From contig BCIH01000008.1 of assembly GCA_002897115.2 (NCBI GenBank), positions 462,076-496,284 on the forward strand: a stretch of 34,209 nt of DNA. Direction: 5' to 3'. This document shows, piece by piece, positions 1 through 9,669 of this stretch (its first letter is position 1; the number at the start of each line of letters is the position of its first letter). The translations under genes and the position numbers were made by a program. The notes beneath the pieces were generated by a model. It was given only the letters and a program-made list of their open reading frames with translations. It did no database searches and was not told the origin of the DNA. This DNA comes from Prototheca cutis (taxonomy: Eukaryota; Chlorophyta; Trebouxiophyceae; Chlorellales; Chlorellaceae).

Positions 1-24
1 GGGGGGGGGGGGGGGGGGGGGGGG
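1..24. other. Poly-G run at left edge
   Basis: The window opens with 24 consecutive G bases, followed by two GGGTTTA units (positions 22-35, overlapping the run). A similar 22-base G run closes the window. Runs like these usually mark where an assembly stopped at a homopolymer; I attach no biological role to it. Confidence 0.7.
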
Positions 25-375
25 TTTAGGGTTTATGTGAGAGAAAGAAAATATGGAGCAGTAAGCCTTGTGAAGAATCTCAAGAACATTCCCATAGGAG
101 AGCACCTCCCTCTCCGCGACGAACTGACCCAAGCCACGTACCACCGTGGAGTAGGTGGTGGCATCCGTGTGCTCGGCATACCGGGACAACACGTACAGGG
201 TGAAGGCCTCGGTGAAGGCCACAAAGGCCAGCAGGGCCAGACCACCCGCCCATCCAGCAGCCCTAAACGCATAGGGCAGGGACAGCACGCCCACGCCCAC
301 GCAGCTATTGATCAGTGTGACGATACTGGACCTCGCCGAGGCCTCCCCGGCTTGGCCGGTGGAAATGCCGCCCAT
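1..375 (-). CDS. AAAP/SLC38-like amino-acid transporter, N-terminal part
   Basis: Reading leftwards from an ATG at 375-373, an open frame runs to the window edge. After a short polar start (MGGISTGQAGEASARSS) it enters a first membrane helix with the family signature IVTLINSCVGVGVLSLPYAF, followed by a Gly/Ala/Leu-rich second helix and FTLYVLSRYAEHTDATTYS. The NSCVGVGVLSLPYA core is typical of Pfam Aa_trans proteins of the SLC38 (SNAT/AVT6-like) type, which move neutral amino acids across plasma or vacuolar membranes. Conservation fades after TTYSTVV, where GTACGT at about 141-136 (reverse strand) is a plausible splice donor. The rest of the gene is outside the window. The protein is not closely related to the three permeases at the other end. 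The subfamily and the true start are uncertain. Confidence 0.75.
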   Translation of the reverse strand, partial: MGGISTGQAGEASARSSIVTLINSCVGVGVLSLPYAFRAAGWAGGLALLAFVAFTEAFTLYVLSRYAEHTDATTYSTVVRGLGQFVAEREVLSYGNVLEILHKAYCSIFSFSHINPKPPPPPPPP

Positions 376-918
376 GCTGCTCGGCGCCCACTTCCACCAG
401 CAAGGGATCGTCCAATGTAATTTAATGTCCTGTGCAAGATGATGCAGGGTATGTCGTTGAGGCTCAGGGAGTAACTGGCAAGGGCCCGCGGTCCAAGCGC
501 ACCAGCCACAAGAACCCCGCTGCCCACTCACCCCCGAGCAAGCCTCAATTCTTGTGGGACGGGCTGCGTCAATGAGACGCTGGATTTCTAAAATAATAAA
601 CACTACAGATAAAGAGAGAAAATGGTCCAGGGCAGTGCCATGCTTTGCGCATTTGCCCTAAAGGCGCACAAGGACAATGCCCCCGATCGAAGTGCGGGGC
701 CCTCGGAGGCCTGTGATCGCCGGAGGGCGTGCCAGATCATGCACTCGGGCGCCTGGGGAGATCGGATAGGAATGCTCTCGCCCCGGTACCGCAGTTTATT
801 CCCTCCCTGGATATCGATGCATCCTGTGCAAAGTTTGGGCTGCACGGCCCCCGGGATGTGCTGACGGGCAGTGATCTGGTAGGATCTGGGCGCACGGACC
901 GTGCCTGGCCCCGGCGCC
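376..918. promoter_or_regulatory. Divergent intergenic region
   Basis: About 540 bases separate the start codons of the minus-strand transporter and the plus-strand golgin, so both promoters and 5' UTRs should lie here. A short AT-rich stretch (about 588-615) stands out from the GC-rich surroundings. I see no convincing TATA box or RNA gene. Short frames in this region show no recognisable protein. Confidence 0.5.
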
Positions 919-3900
919 ATGGCCTCCCTCCCTCCCAGCATCGCCAACGCGAGTCGCGAGCAGCTTCAGACTTTCTTGGTCGACACGATCAAGAAGCTGA
1001 AGGTGCGCGACAAACGGCTGGGCGAGGTGCAGGCCAGCCTGCAGGAGAAGGAGGGACTGGTGGCTGCCCTGGAGACCAAGCTAGGCGACTTTGAGGGCCA
1101 GTGCCAGCTGCGCCTGGAGGCCGAGCGCGAGCTCCTGGCCCGCCAGGCTGCAGAGGAAGCATCTTTGGCCCAGGACCTGGCTGAACAGCTGACAGCCCGC
1201 GAACGATACGCCGCGCAGCTCCAGGCGGAGCTGGAGGGTGCCGAGGAGCGGTGTCAGCGTGCCGAGCAAGCCGCGGCCGCTGCCCAGGCCGCCGCGCAAG
1301 CCAAGGAAGCTGCCGTGGAGGCCGCAGTACAAGCACAGGAAGCTGCCGAGGAGGCCGTTGCACAAGCACAGAAAGCTGCTGCAGCAGTGCACGAGGAAGC
1401 CGAGGATCGGGTCACAAAGCTCGAGTCCGACCTGGCCGACGAGCGGCGACGGGCCGAAGCCGCGGAGCGTGCGACTGAGGAAGCCAATGCAAGGGCCACT
1501 GCCGTCACCGCCGTTGCCGAGCCAGCTGCAACAGAGGCTGTCGCCGCCCAGCAAGCGGCAGCAACTGACGAGACAGCGCAGGCAACTGCAAACAACGATG
1601 CCGCTGCGCTGGAATCCCAGATGGCGGCATTACAGGCCCGCGCAGATGAGCTGCAGGCAGAGGTGGAGAGGCTGCGTGGTGAAAATGCACGGCTGGCAGA
1701 GGCGGAGGAGCAGACGACGGCGGAACTGATGGGCCGCCTTACTGCCGTCGCTTCCGCCAATCGCCTGACATTTGAAGCCATCGGCGAGAAGGAGGGCCTC
1801 CTGGTAGGGTGGAGCAGCGGTTTGGGGGTTGGGTCGTGATGAAGAGGATGATAAAGGGTTATGTAATGTGTGGAGTGGTGGCTGTGGTGGTGGGTGTCCG
1901 CTCGGGGGGGTGTGTGTCCGGGAGTGTGGGCGCATCCCGGTTCAATCCCGACCCACCTCCACGGCCATTGTAAGCATTCGTCCGACCGACAGCCTTGCGA
2001 CCTAGGGCCCTCCCCCAACCACCCCTGCACATCGTCAACCTCCAGGCGGCGGTGGACGTGATGCAGGAGCACGTGGCCAAACTGGAAGCAGCGCTGGCTG
2101 AGCGGGAAGAAAGTGCGTCGGCGCTGGCACAGGTTCAGCACGAGCTCCAACGGGTCCGTGCCGAGGTGCAGGCGGCAGAGACCCGCGCAGAAGAGGCCGA
2201 AGCAGCGCAAGAAGGCCTTAGGGTAGAGCTGGAGTCCGCACGGAAGGCAGCCACCGAGAACCAGCAGAATGCCACCGGAGAGGATGAGCAGCTAAAGGCA
2301 GGTGGCTCTGGCGTTGCCGTGGACACTGCTGGCACCCAGACCCGCGGCGTTGAAGTGGTGGATGCAGCCGTGGGGACGGAAGCGGCAGGGGTCGCACGGG
2401 AGACAGGACTCGTGGCCGATGAATCTGCCCAGGCGCAAATCCAGCTGCTTCAGAACCGGGTGCAGGAGTTGGAAGGGGAGCTGGTGGTCGCCAAGGCTGC
2501 AGCTGAGGAAGCTGCACAGAAGGTGATGAGTGCTGAGGCTGCAGCTGAGGAGGCCGCACAGAAGCTGGAAGCTGCAGAGGCATCCGCGGCAAGGGAAGCT
2601 GCGCAGAAACTGGAAGCTACAGAAGCCGCAGCCGAGCAAGCTACGCAGAAACTGGCAACCGCAGAAGCAGCTGCTATGGAAGCCGCAGCAGAGCTGGAAG
2701 CGGCCAAAGCGGAATCAACGGCATGGCTTCGGGAATCGACGGCCCGGCTGGACCGGGCCGCGGGCGACGTGGCGCGACTGACGGAGCAGCTGGAAGCCAA
2801 AGAGAAGGAAGTGGAGGTGCTGAGGGCTGAAGTGGGGGTGCTGAGGACTGGTGCTGCGGCGGCCGACGACGAAGGCCGGGCTGCGGTTGCCGCGGCGATG
2901 ACTGCCGCTGCGGAACGGGTCGCCGCGGTGGAGTGGGAAGCCGCTGAGAAGCTTGCTAGCTTCGAGCGCACCGCTGCAGAGAAGCTTGCCGCCGTGGAAA
3001 GCGCGGCCGCAGAGAAAATTGCGCTGGCCGAAAAGACCGCGGAAGAAAAACTCGCCGCAATGGAAACCAGGTTGGCAGAGAACCTGGCAGCGGCTGCGGA
3101 GCATGCGGCCGCGCTGTCGGCGCAGTTGGAATCCGCGACGCGGGACGGGGACGGGGTCAAAGCCGCCAAGTCGGAGGAACTGGCAGCGGCGCGTGCGGAG
3201 CTGGCGGCGGCTCGGCGTGCGCAGGAAGTGGAACGTGGTCGCGTCAAAAAGGCAATCGCCGATTTACGGAGAAGGCTGGACGCTGCGGGCACGGACAAGG
3301 CTGCGGCTGCAGAGAAGGCGGCGGCCGAGGCGGCGGGCCTGCGAGAGCGGCTGGCGGCCGCGACGGCAAGGGCAGAAGAGCTGGAGGAGGCGCTGCCCGC
3401 AGCGCAGGCAGCGGCGGAGGCTTCCGCGCGCAAGCTTCAAGAGTACCGCTCCCGCGCGCACGCGCTGCTCAAGCGCAAAGACGCCGAGCTCGCCGGCGCA
3501 GCCGAGGCGGCACGGGAAGAAAGCGCGGCGGCGCTGCGCGAGGCCCAGGCAGCCGCGGAGGCCGCGGCCGAGGACGCTGCGGCGGCGCGCCAGGTGGCCG
3601 CCTCTGCCGCTGCGGAAGCCCGTGCGGCGGCAGCGGCTGCCCGTGCCGAAGCCGAGGCCGAGGCGGCGGCCGCGACGGCGGCTGCTGCGGAGGCCTCCGC
3701 GGGCGCCGACGCCGCGCGCCGCGCGTATGCCCAGCTGCGTGCGCGCTACGACGGGTTGGAAGTCCGACTCGCAGCGACACTGGATGAGCGTGACGCGGCT
3801 CAGAAGGTCGCGGCCGAGATTCCCGCACTGCACGAGGAGCTCCAGCGGGCCCTGGCCGCCGCGGAAGCCGCAAAAAGCGCTGCGGCCGCCCAACTCCAGC

Positions 3901-4883
3901 GGGCGTTGGCTCGCGCCGAGCAGGCCGAGCACGAAGCCGCCAGGGCAGCTGCTGTTGCTGGCAGTGGGGTGGTGGCAGCCGGTGCGACCAGCGCTGCTGG
4001 CGAGGGAAGCACCGCATTAGACGGCTATGGCCTGTCACGCACCCAGCACACACCCAACGGTGACGCGTGGCTTCGGGGCACCAACGCCAGCCCTGGGGAT
4101 GCCTTGGAACTCGACGTGCTGGACAAGCTGGCTGAACGCGCGTCAGAACTTCAGGCCGCCCAGCTCCGCATCGTCGAGTTGGAACGGGTACGCACGTTTT
4201 TGTTTCTGTTTTCCTTCTTTCTTTCTAAACAGGTTGTGGGTTGGAGGGTGGCTGGGTGACGAATGGCAAGGTGGCATGGCTGCTGAAACAACGGTGGGGT
4301 TGCCAGCATCTTGCGTGAGGGTGGTACTCGTAGAATTTTGGAATCCCCACAGACACACCCGATCACGCAAACAATCTCCGGCACTCAGGACGTGGGTGAT
4401 CTGGAGCGGGAGTGCGCGCTGCGGCAGGAGCAGGAGGCGGCACTGAAGGAGACGGTCCGCGAACTGGGCCGCGAGATGGAGCGCGTCCGTCTGTCTGGCA
4501 AGCAGAGTGAGCATGGGAGGAGAAAAGGGGTGTTGGATGGTTTGAAAGGGGGTTGGGGAGGTGGAGAAGAGGGGAAGCATGGCCTGAAGCCATGGGAGGG
4601 ATCTCCGTTGTTTGCCTACCCAACCCTAACCCCGGTTGCTGAGAGTTCCCTCTAACTGGCTCCCAACCGACAATCCACGACAGCCGACATGGAGTACTTT
4701 AAGAATGTGATGCTCAAACTGTTTGAGACGGGGGAGGCCGGCAGTCTGCTGCCCGTGGTGGCAACCGTGCTCAAGTTTTCGCCGGAGGAACTGGACCGCT
4801 GCAGAAAGGCCACCGCCAAGTGGGGCGTCTCGCATCACACAAGAACAGGCAAGTTGACGCGCGGGGTGTTATGTCATGCATGA
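919..4883 (+). CDS. Golgin-type coiled-coil protein with C-terminal GRIP domain
   Basis: Four exons are proposed: 919-1803, 2046-4187, 4389-4506 and 4684-4883, with phases 0, 0 and 1 that agree at each junction, giving about 1114 residues. The ATG at 919 sits in a good context (GCGCCATGG). Almost the whole protein is Ala/Glu/Gln/Arg-rich heptad coiled coil with many repeats of the form EAAEEAAQKLEAAEA. The last exon encodes DMEYFKNVMLKLFE...LLPVVATVLKFSPEEL, which matches the GRIP domain including its conserved aromatic residue. GRIP golgins are recruited to the trans-Golgi by ARL1 and tether vesicles, so a Golgi role is inferred. The 3' end is uncertain: just before the stop the sequence AG|GCAAGT (about 4849) fits a GC-AG donor, so a further short exon is possible. 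The coiled-coil identity is generic; the family call rests on the GRIP exon. Confidence 0.85.
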
Positions 4884-5584
4884 AGGGACAAAGGAAGGAG
4901 GGCGTTGCTGTTGCAGTTGCCTTTTTGGGTGGAGGAAGGGAGGAGCGAGGGGTGAGGACAAACGCGGTGTGCAAAGCACACCACTAGGCAACGAGCCACC
5001 CCACGACACCTATGATGCATGCGCGGGGCGCCACCTGCACCTCTGAACAAACTGGCAGGAGTCACTCAGTGCGAGAAGGCGGTGCTTCTTGTCGCAGATG
5101 CTGGCGAGGGGGCGGCATCGTATCTGTCTGGCCTGACGTCCTGGCTGGCAGGCTCCAGTTAGCGGCAGCATGGGAGCGGTGCCGAGATTGCACGAGGGAG
5201 ATTGGACAAGTGGGGACGGGGCTAGCAATATCTGTTTGTCCTTCGACTGCACGCTTGCTGGGACCATGCCTGTGCCCATGACATGCCAGTATTTAATTGT
5301 ACACGCCATCCTGTTGGTAGCTGGGTGCTGCAAGGTGTGAAGCCCGGGCTGTTTGGGGATTGGCTAGACTTGGGAAGGCCAACAAGTAGAGGAGGGATTC
5401 TGGGGACGAAACAAAAAAGCTGCACTGTCATCACCGAGCAGCGCGAGAACGTCCGACGAGTGGTGCGCATTTCGAGTTTCATCTCCACACATCGATTTCA
5501 TTGTCCAACAGAAAACAAGTAGTTGGTCGGAGTCGGGATCAGGCAGCCGGCGTGGCGTGGCGGGCGGAGCAGTGGCACAGAGTG
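4884..5584. other. Intergenic region, golgin to SF3B4
   Basis: About 700 bases contain the golgin 3' UTR, possibly a short extra golgin exon, and the promoter of the splicing-factor gene. Short frames on both strands show no family resemblance. I see no repeat or RNA gene. Confidence 0.5.
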
Positions 5585-7173
5585 ATGTCCACCGCCGGTG
5601 GCCGCATCGCTGCGGGCGTTGGGGCTAACCTCATCGGCATCCATGCCACGGATAGGAACCAAGAGGCCACGGTGTATGTTGGCAACATTGACGTGCAAGT
5701 GACGGAGGAGCTTCTCTGGGAGCTGTTTGTCCAGGCCGGCCCAGTGGGTAAGGCCTTTGCTTCCTGAGGGATCCTGTTTGGCAGTGTGTCTTGGCTTGCG
5801 TCTCGGGCATGCGCCTTGTCCCATGGTCTGCACCGTGATTTAGTGGTGCATGGTACTAGGGCGAGAGGGCGTTTTTCTGGGAAGGAAAGGCCACTGAGGA
5901 CTGGGTGGCTGGACGGCCGCTGGACGGTATCGTGGGCCGCGAACCCCCCCCCCCCCCCCCCCCCCACACACACACGAACACCCACCCACCCAAACACACA
6001 CACACATACCTATCTCCTGGCACAGTGAATGTGTACATGCCCAAGGACCGCGTGACCAATCTTCATCAATCTTATGGATTCGTGGAGTTTCGGAGCGAGG
6101 ACGACGCGGACTATGCGATCAAGGTGCTCAACATGACGCGACTGTACGGCAAGCCCATCCGTGTGAACAAGTCGTCGACAGACAAGGGCGCGTACGACGT
6201 GGGCGCCAACCTGTTCATTGGCAACCTGGACCCAGAAGTCGACGAGAAGCTGCTGCACGACACGTTTGCCGCATTTGGCCCCATCGCTGGCGCGCCAAAG
6301 GTCATGCGCGACCCAGACACGGGCCTGTCCAAGGGTTTTGGGTTTGTGAGTTACGAGGATTTCGAGTCATCCGACGCAGCGGTCGAGGCCATGGACGGAC
6401 AGTACCTCATGAACCGGGCCATCGCAGTGGGGTACGCATACAAAAAGGAGACGCGGGGCGAGCGCCACGGCACGCCCGCAGAGCGCCTGCTGGCCGCGCA
6501 GCGCCGGGGACAAAAGAAGGAGGCACGCCGCCCCCACACACGCTTTGCCACGGGGCCGCGCCAGGTGGGGCTCCAGTATGCCGCAGGGTACGCTGGCGCG
6601 CCGGGGCCTGCGGTGGCTGCGGGGATGCCAGGGCTGCCACCCCAGGGACCTGCTCTCGGCGCATCGGGATTTGCTGCCGGGGCGCCCCTGCCGCCGCCAG
6701 CGCATCCGGGGGTCTTGACCCACGGCGTTCCCGGGCACGTGCCGCCGCCGCCGCCCATGTATGCCGGTGGTGCCCCCGATTATTACGGCGGCGGAAGGGG
6801 CATGGCCCCTCCGCCGCCTGCAATGCCTGCAACCTATGGCAGCGGCTATGGCGCCCCNCCCCCGCCCCCGCCGGCACCTGGTGCGCCACCGCCACCCCCA
6901 CCACCCTTTCCTGCGGGACGTCAGGGATCGGCACCGCCAAGCGTCGGGCCCCCACCGCCCCCACCACCTGGCGGCGCGCCACTGCCCCCGCCGCCTCTGG
7001 CAGGCCCATCCGCCACGGGGCAATCCATGCCACCGCCGCCACCGCCACCGCCAGCGGCAATCTCCGGCACGGGGCAAAACTTGCCGCCGCCGCCACCGCC
7101 ACCGCCACCTGCGGTGCCCCCAGGCGCGGGACAGGCACCGCCACCATCACCGCTGCAAGGCCAGCCGGCGTGA
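5585..7173 (+). CDS. SF3B4: Splicing factor 3B subunit 4 (SAP49/Hsh49 homologue)
   Basis: Two exons, 5585-5747 and 6026-7173, join in phase 1 (GTG G|GTAAGG ... CACAG|TG) to give 436 residues. RRM1 begins with RNP2 VYVGNI near residue 30; the intron falls inside it and RNP1 (YGFVEF) is in exon 2. RRM2 has LFIGNL and KGFGFVSY. The stretches [47 protein letters not shown] and [14 protein letters not shown] are hallmarks of SF3B4. The C-terminal half is the Pro/Gly-rich tail typical of the family. SF3B4 is a component of the U2 snRNP SF3b complex and contacts pre-mRNA upstream of the branch site in the nucleus. The single N at 6858 is in a CCN codon, so it is proline whatever the base. A TGTAA signal follows the stop. 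Confidence 0.96.
5944..5975 (+). repeat. Poly-C plus CA-rich tract in SF3B4 intron 1
   Basis: A run of 22 C bases (5944-5965) continues into ACACACACAC and further C/A-rich sequence up to the acceptor at 6025. It forms the pyrimidine-rich part of the intron. Length polymorphism is likely. Confidence 0.9.
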
Positions 7174-7245
7174 GAATGCACAGCACGCCGAACCGACTCA
7201 ATGACTTTCTCTTCACAAGGATAACCCTGCTCGTAGTTCTCGTCC

Positions 7246-7250
7246 TGTAA
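7246..7250 (+). terminator. TGTAA polyadenylation signal of SF3B4
   Basis: TGTAA lies 72 bases past the SF3B4 stop codon. TGTAA is the established green-algal polyadenylation signal (Chlamydomonas and relatives). Assignment rests on motif and position only. Confidence 0.55.
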
Positions 7251-7439
7251 TGAATGCAAGGGGGACAGCAAGCGAGGATTGGGGGCGGGGTACAACTCCA
7301 GAAAATGGCTCCACCAAGGAAGGCCCCGAATCTCGCGGCCGCACCCCACACAAGCGCCCGTCCTGGCCGGGCGTGGCCCGGTGGAGAGGAGGCGCCCCAC
7401 GAGGTTGCCCAGAAACGAAGTAACTGGAGATTACCTCAC

Positions 7440-7905
7440 AGCACGTGTTCAATGGTGCTGTTCCGCTGACCAGGGCCAGCGGAGTATCTTGGTGATGAAA
7501 TCATACAAGGTGGAGCGCCTGGGAGGCGGAGGTGCAAGGGGGGGAGCTTGGTTTTGCGATCAAAAGGCGGCGGTCTTTTGCCGGTCAGGACCAGTCTCTC
7601 CCCCAGGTGGCGGGTGTTCCGCGCGGCGTTGACGTCGTGGTTCCACACCACGCCACAGCTGTGGCATTCGAGGACGGCGTATTGTTCCGGGCGGTGTTGT
7701 CGTTTGGATTGTGTGCAGTGCTGCAGGAGGGCCCACTGTCAACCGCGGGGCATCACGTCCAGCGGCCTCGTCCCGGCCTGGAGCACCTGTTGCACTTGAT
7801 GCCGGCGTAGCACCTGGGTGACTGTCTTCTCTTCCCACCTGCGCCGCATCTCGAACGCATGCCTCTTGCGCGTGCTCGGCCACCTCAACGCCACCCCCGG
7901 GGTGC
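7440..7905 (-). pseudogene. TnpB/Fanzor-like nuclease C-terminal remnant
   Basis: Reading leftwards from about 7715, the frame encodes RPEQYAVL followed by ECHSCGVVWNHDVNAARN and then TRHLGERL. This is the second CxxCG knuckle of a zinc ribbon followed by the D-x-NAARN motif that carries the last RuvC acidic residue of IS200/IS605 TnpB and eukaryotic Fanzor proteins. The same frame is open on both sides but is broken by a TGA about 36 codons upstream of CHSC, after a basic stretch (RKRHAFEMRRRWEEKTVTQ at about 7880-7820). I could not find the first zinc knuckle, the other RuvC motifs or an N-terminal region, so I call it a decayed fragment. Fanzor proteins are known from green algae. The frame extends to about 7436 without further recognised motifs. 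It could be a live gene only if introns remove the stop, which I consider less likely. Confidence 0.55.
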
Positions 7906-8204
7906 TCATCCCAGGACAGCCGCCAGTGCAGCCCTCCCTTCGAGGTCGTCCTCATGCGGCGGCAGTGCATCAGGGGGGGCAGCCCGGTGCCGACTGGAAA
8001 GCTGTCCCCGGCCCTGTGACAGCTGGCGCATCGACCAGACAGATGCAGTGGCTGCACTACCCATTCCCGTGGTCTGCTTCAACGCAGGATGAGGAGAAGG
8101 CGTTTTTTGACTGCGGACATCAACCAACACCAGCCACTACAGCTCCTCAGCCCGACGATGAAGCCCAGCACATGGATGACTGGCACAACCTGAGCCAGCA
8201 GCCG

Positions 8205-8717
8205 GTCGGCTGTCGGATCAGCCACTGGCAGCGTCGGCCCAATCCCCGCTATGCCGAGCAGGATTCACCATGAGATATCCATGCTACCAGATCCCAGCAG
8301 GCTGCTATGGACAGCCAGCTGGTCTTGCTGACCCCGAGTGGGGAACCCCAACGTGGGGAGGATGCTGGACCTTCAACCCCGGTCCCTCGCCACCCCCTGC
8401 AAGACTTTGTCATCGACGGCATGGTGCAGTGCCACATGCTGAAGAACCCAGGCACACCGAAAGATTACCTTCTTCGATTCACTCGCAAAGTGCTAAGCAC
8501 CCGCTCCCTGGAGTGCATCGACAAGCACGCGGCAGAGCTGGAAGAAGAAGGGCTCTGGGCTGAAATAGCCCTCAACCCAGGCTCTGGATCCAAGAAGCGG
8601 AAGATCGGGTGGCAGACAGAACAGCAGCTGCCAGAAGTACAAGCGGAGGACCACAGCGAGGCCAGATGCAGGTGCAGAGGCCCAGAAAACGGTGGCCATG
8701 ACATTGCCTGTCGCTGA
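8205..8717 (+). repeat. Dispersed repeat, copy A (broken coding element of unknown type)
   Basis: This segment matches copy B on the opposite strand (about 16310-15936). Shared translated landmarks occur in the same order: WQRRPNPRYAEQDSP (8226-8270), AMDSQLVLLTPSGE (from about 8304) and HAAELEEEGLWAEI (8526-8567). The first two lie in one frame separated by a TGA at 8271-8273, so the copy is interrupted unless spliced. The open part 8307-8717 ends with a basic stretch (GSGSKKRKIGW) that resembles a nuclear localisation signal. I do not recognise the protein family. Conservation in protein landmarks between diverged copies suggests a once-coding mobile element or gene fragment. Confidence 0.6.
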
Positions 8718-9669
8718 ACTTGATGCTGATCCCTAGATAGATTGACCTGTCTTTGTCTGCACAGTACTCCCCTTGATTCGACAAAATAGTGGACAATTGA
8801 ATGATGGTGTGGAGGAATAAGTCAAGATTTTCTTGTGGAATCAGCCCGCACAGCACCTGCTCTGGGGCCCAAACAGGTGTAGGACCCTTTGGTTCTTGCC
8901 AATCCCGACCGCGCTTGCTGGCGGCGCGTTTGAAGAATGCCAAGGGCCGCCGAGCGAGAAACCGACATAATCGCAACTCCCATCTGCACCCTCAATCCTT
9001 TGATTATCTTTATTTTTGGGGTTGACAGGCGTTGCAGGGGCCCACGAGCGCGCTCCTTCCTGGCCCCGCTCTGTTCTCAGACTAGACTTTTGGTGCGGAA
9101 TAAACATCATCGTGCGGTCGCACAAGAGGGGCACCGCACGGGACGGCCTGGAGGGGATTGTCGGATCTCCTGCTGTTCTTGTAATTGGCACCTGGGTCCC
9201 GGAGAACTGAGCGAGGTGTCTTGGCGAAGTCTGGCAATGCACACCCCCAAATCGCCGCGTACAATTTCGCACATCACAGTACTGGGTTTACTGTTGCAGG
9301 GTGTCAACATTCTCGTTGCGACAGGCTCGCCATGTCAGCGACGGGGGCTGAGCTCGCCTGGCGACAGGACTGGTGAGGTGTGCACGTGCCGTCATGCTCG
9401 GGCTCTGTCCCAAAAGCGCATGCATCAGATCCCCAGGAACATTATGTTTGTACTCATCTCTGAACGCGCAAGCAGGGCCAAGTGGGCGGAGCAGAATGGC
9501 GCGGAGGTGCCGCCCCCGTCCCACCCAACATATGACGTCTACGAGGTGGGCGGGGTTGATCGGGAGGCTTTGGGACGAACACCATTCCCCCATATTGATA
9601 CAGCACAATCTTTTTGTGTTGTTCTAAAACTGCTGCAATAAACCTGTGGATGCGAATTCATGTGGGTGC

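Larger units (their letters stand above)
7174..9669. other. Gene-poor stretch between SF3B4 and QPRT
   Basis: This 2.5-kb interval holds the SF3B4 3' UTR, the TnpB/Fanzor-like remnant and repeat copy A. From about 8720 to 9640 I see only short unrelated frames on both strands, for example a plus-strand one at 9016-9210 with no recognisable family. An upstream exon of QPRT with an organelle-targeting peptide may be hidden here, but no splice pair stood out. Confidence 0.5.

Noticed and set aside
22..35. Two GGGTTTA units resembling the green-algal telomere repeat
   Set aside because: Only two copies, overlapping a poly-G run. The G-rich strand points inward from the left end, the wrong orientation for a chromosome end.
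2450..3433. 327-residue minus-strand open frame
   Set aside because: It is the Ala/Ser-rich antisense of the golgin coiled coil; GC-rich codon bias keeps the antisense frame free of stops.
9016..9210. Short plus-strand frame containing GINIIVRSHKRGTARDGLEG
   Set aside because: It looks mildly protein-like but has no recognisable family, no conserved partner and no supporting splice structure.
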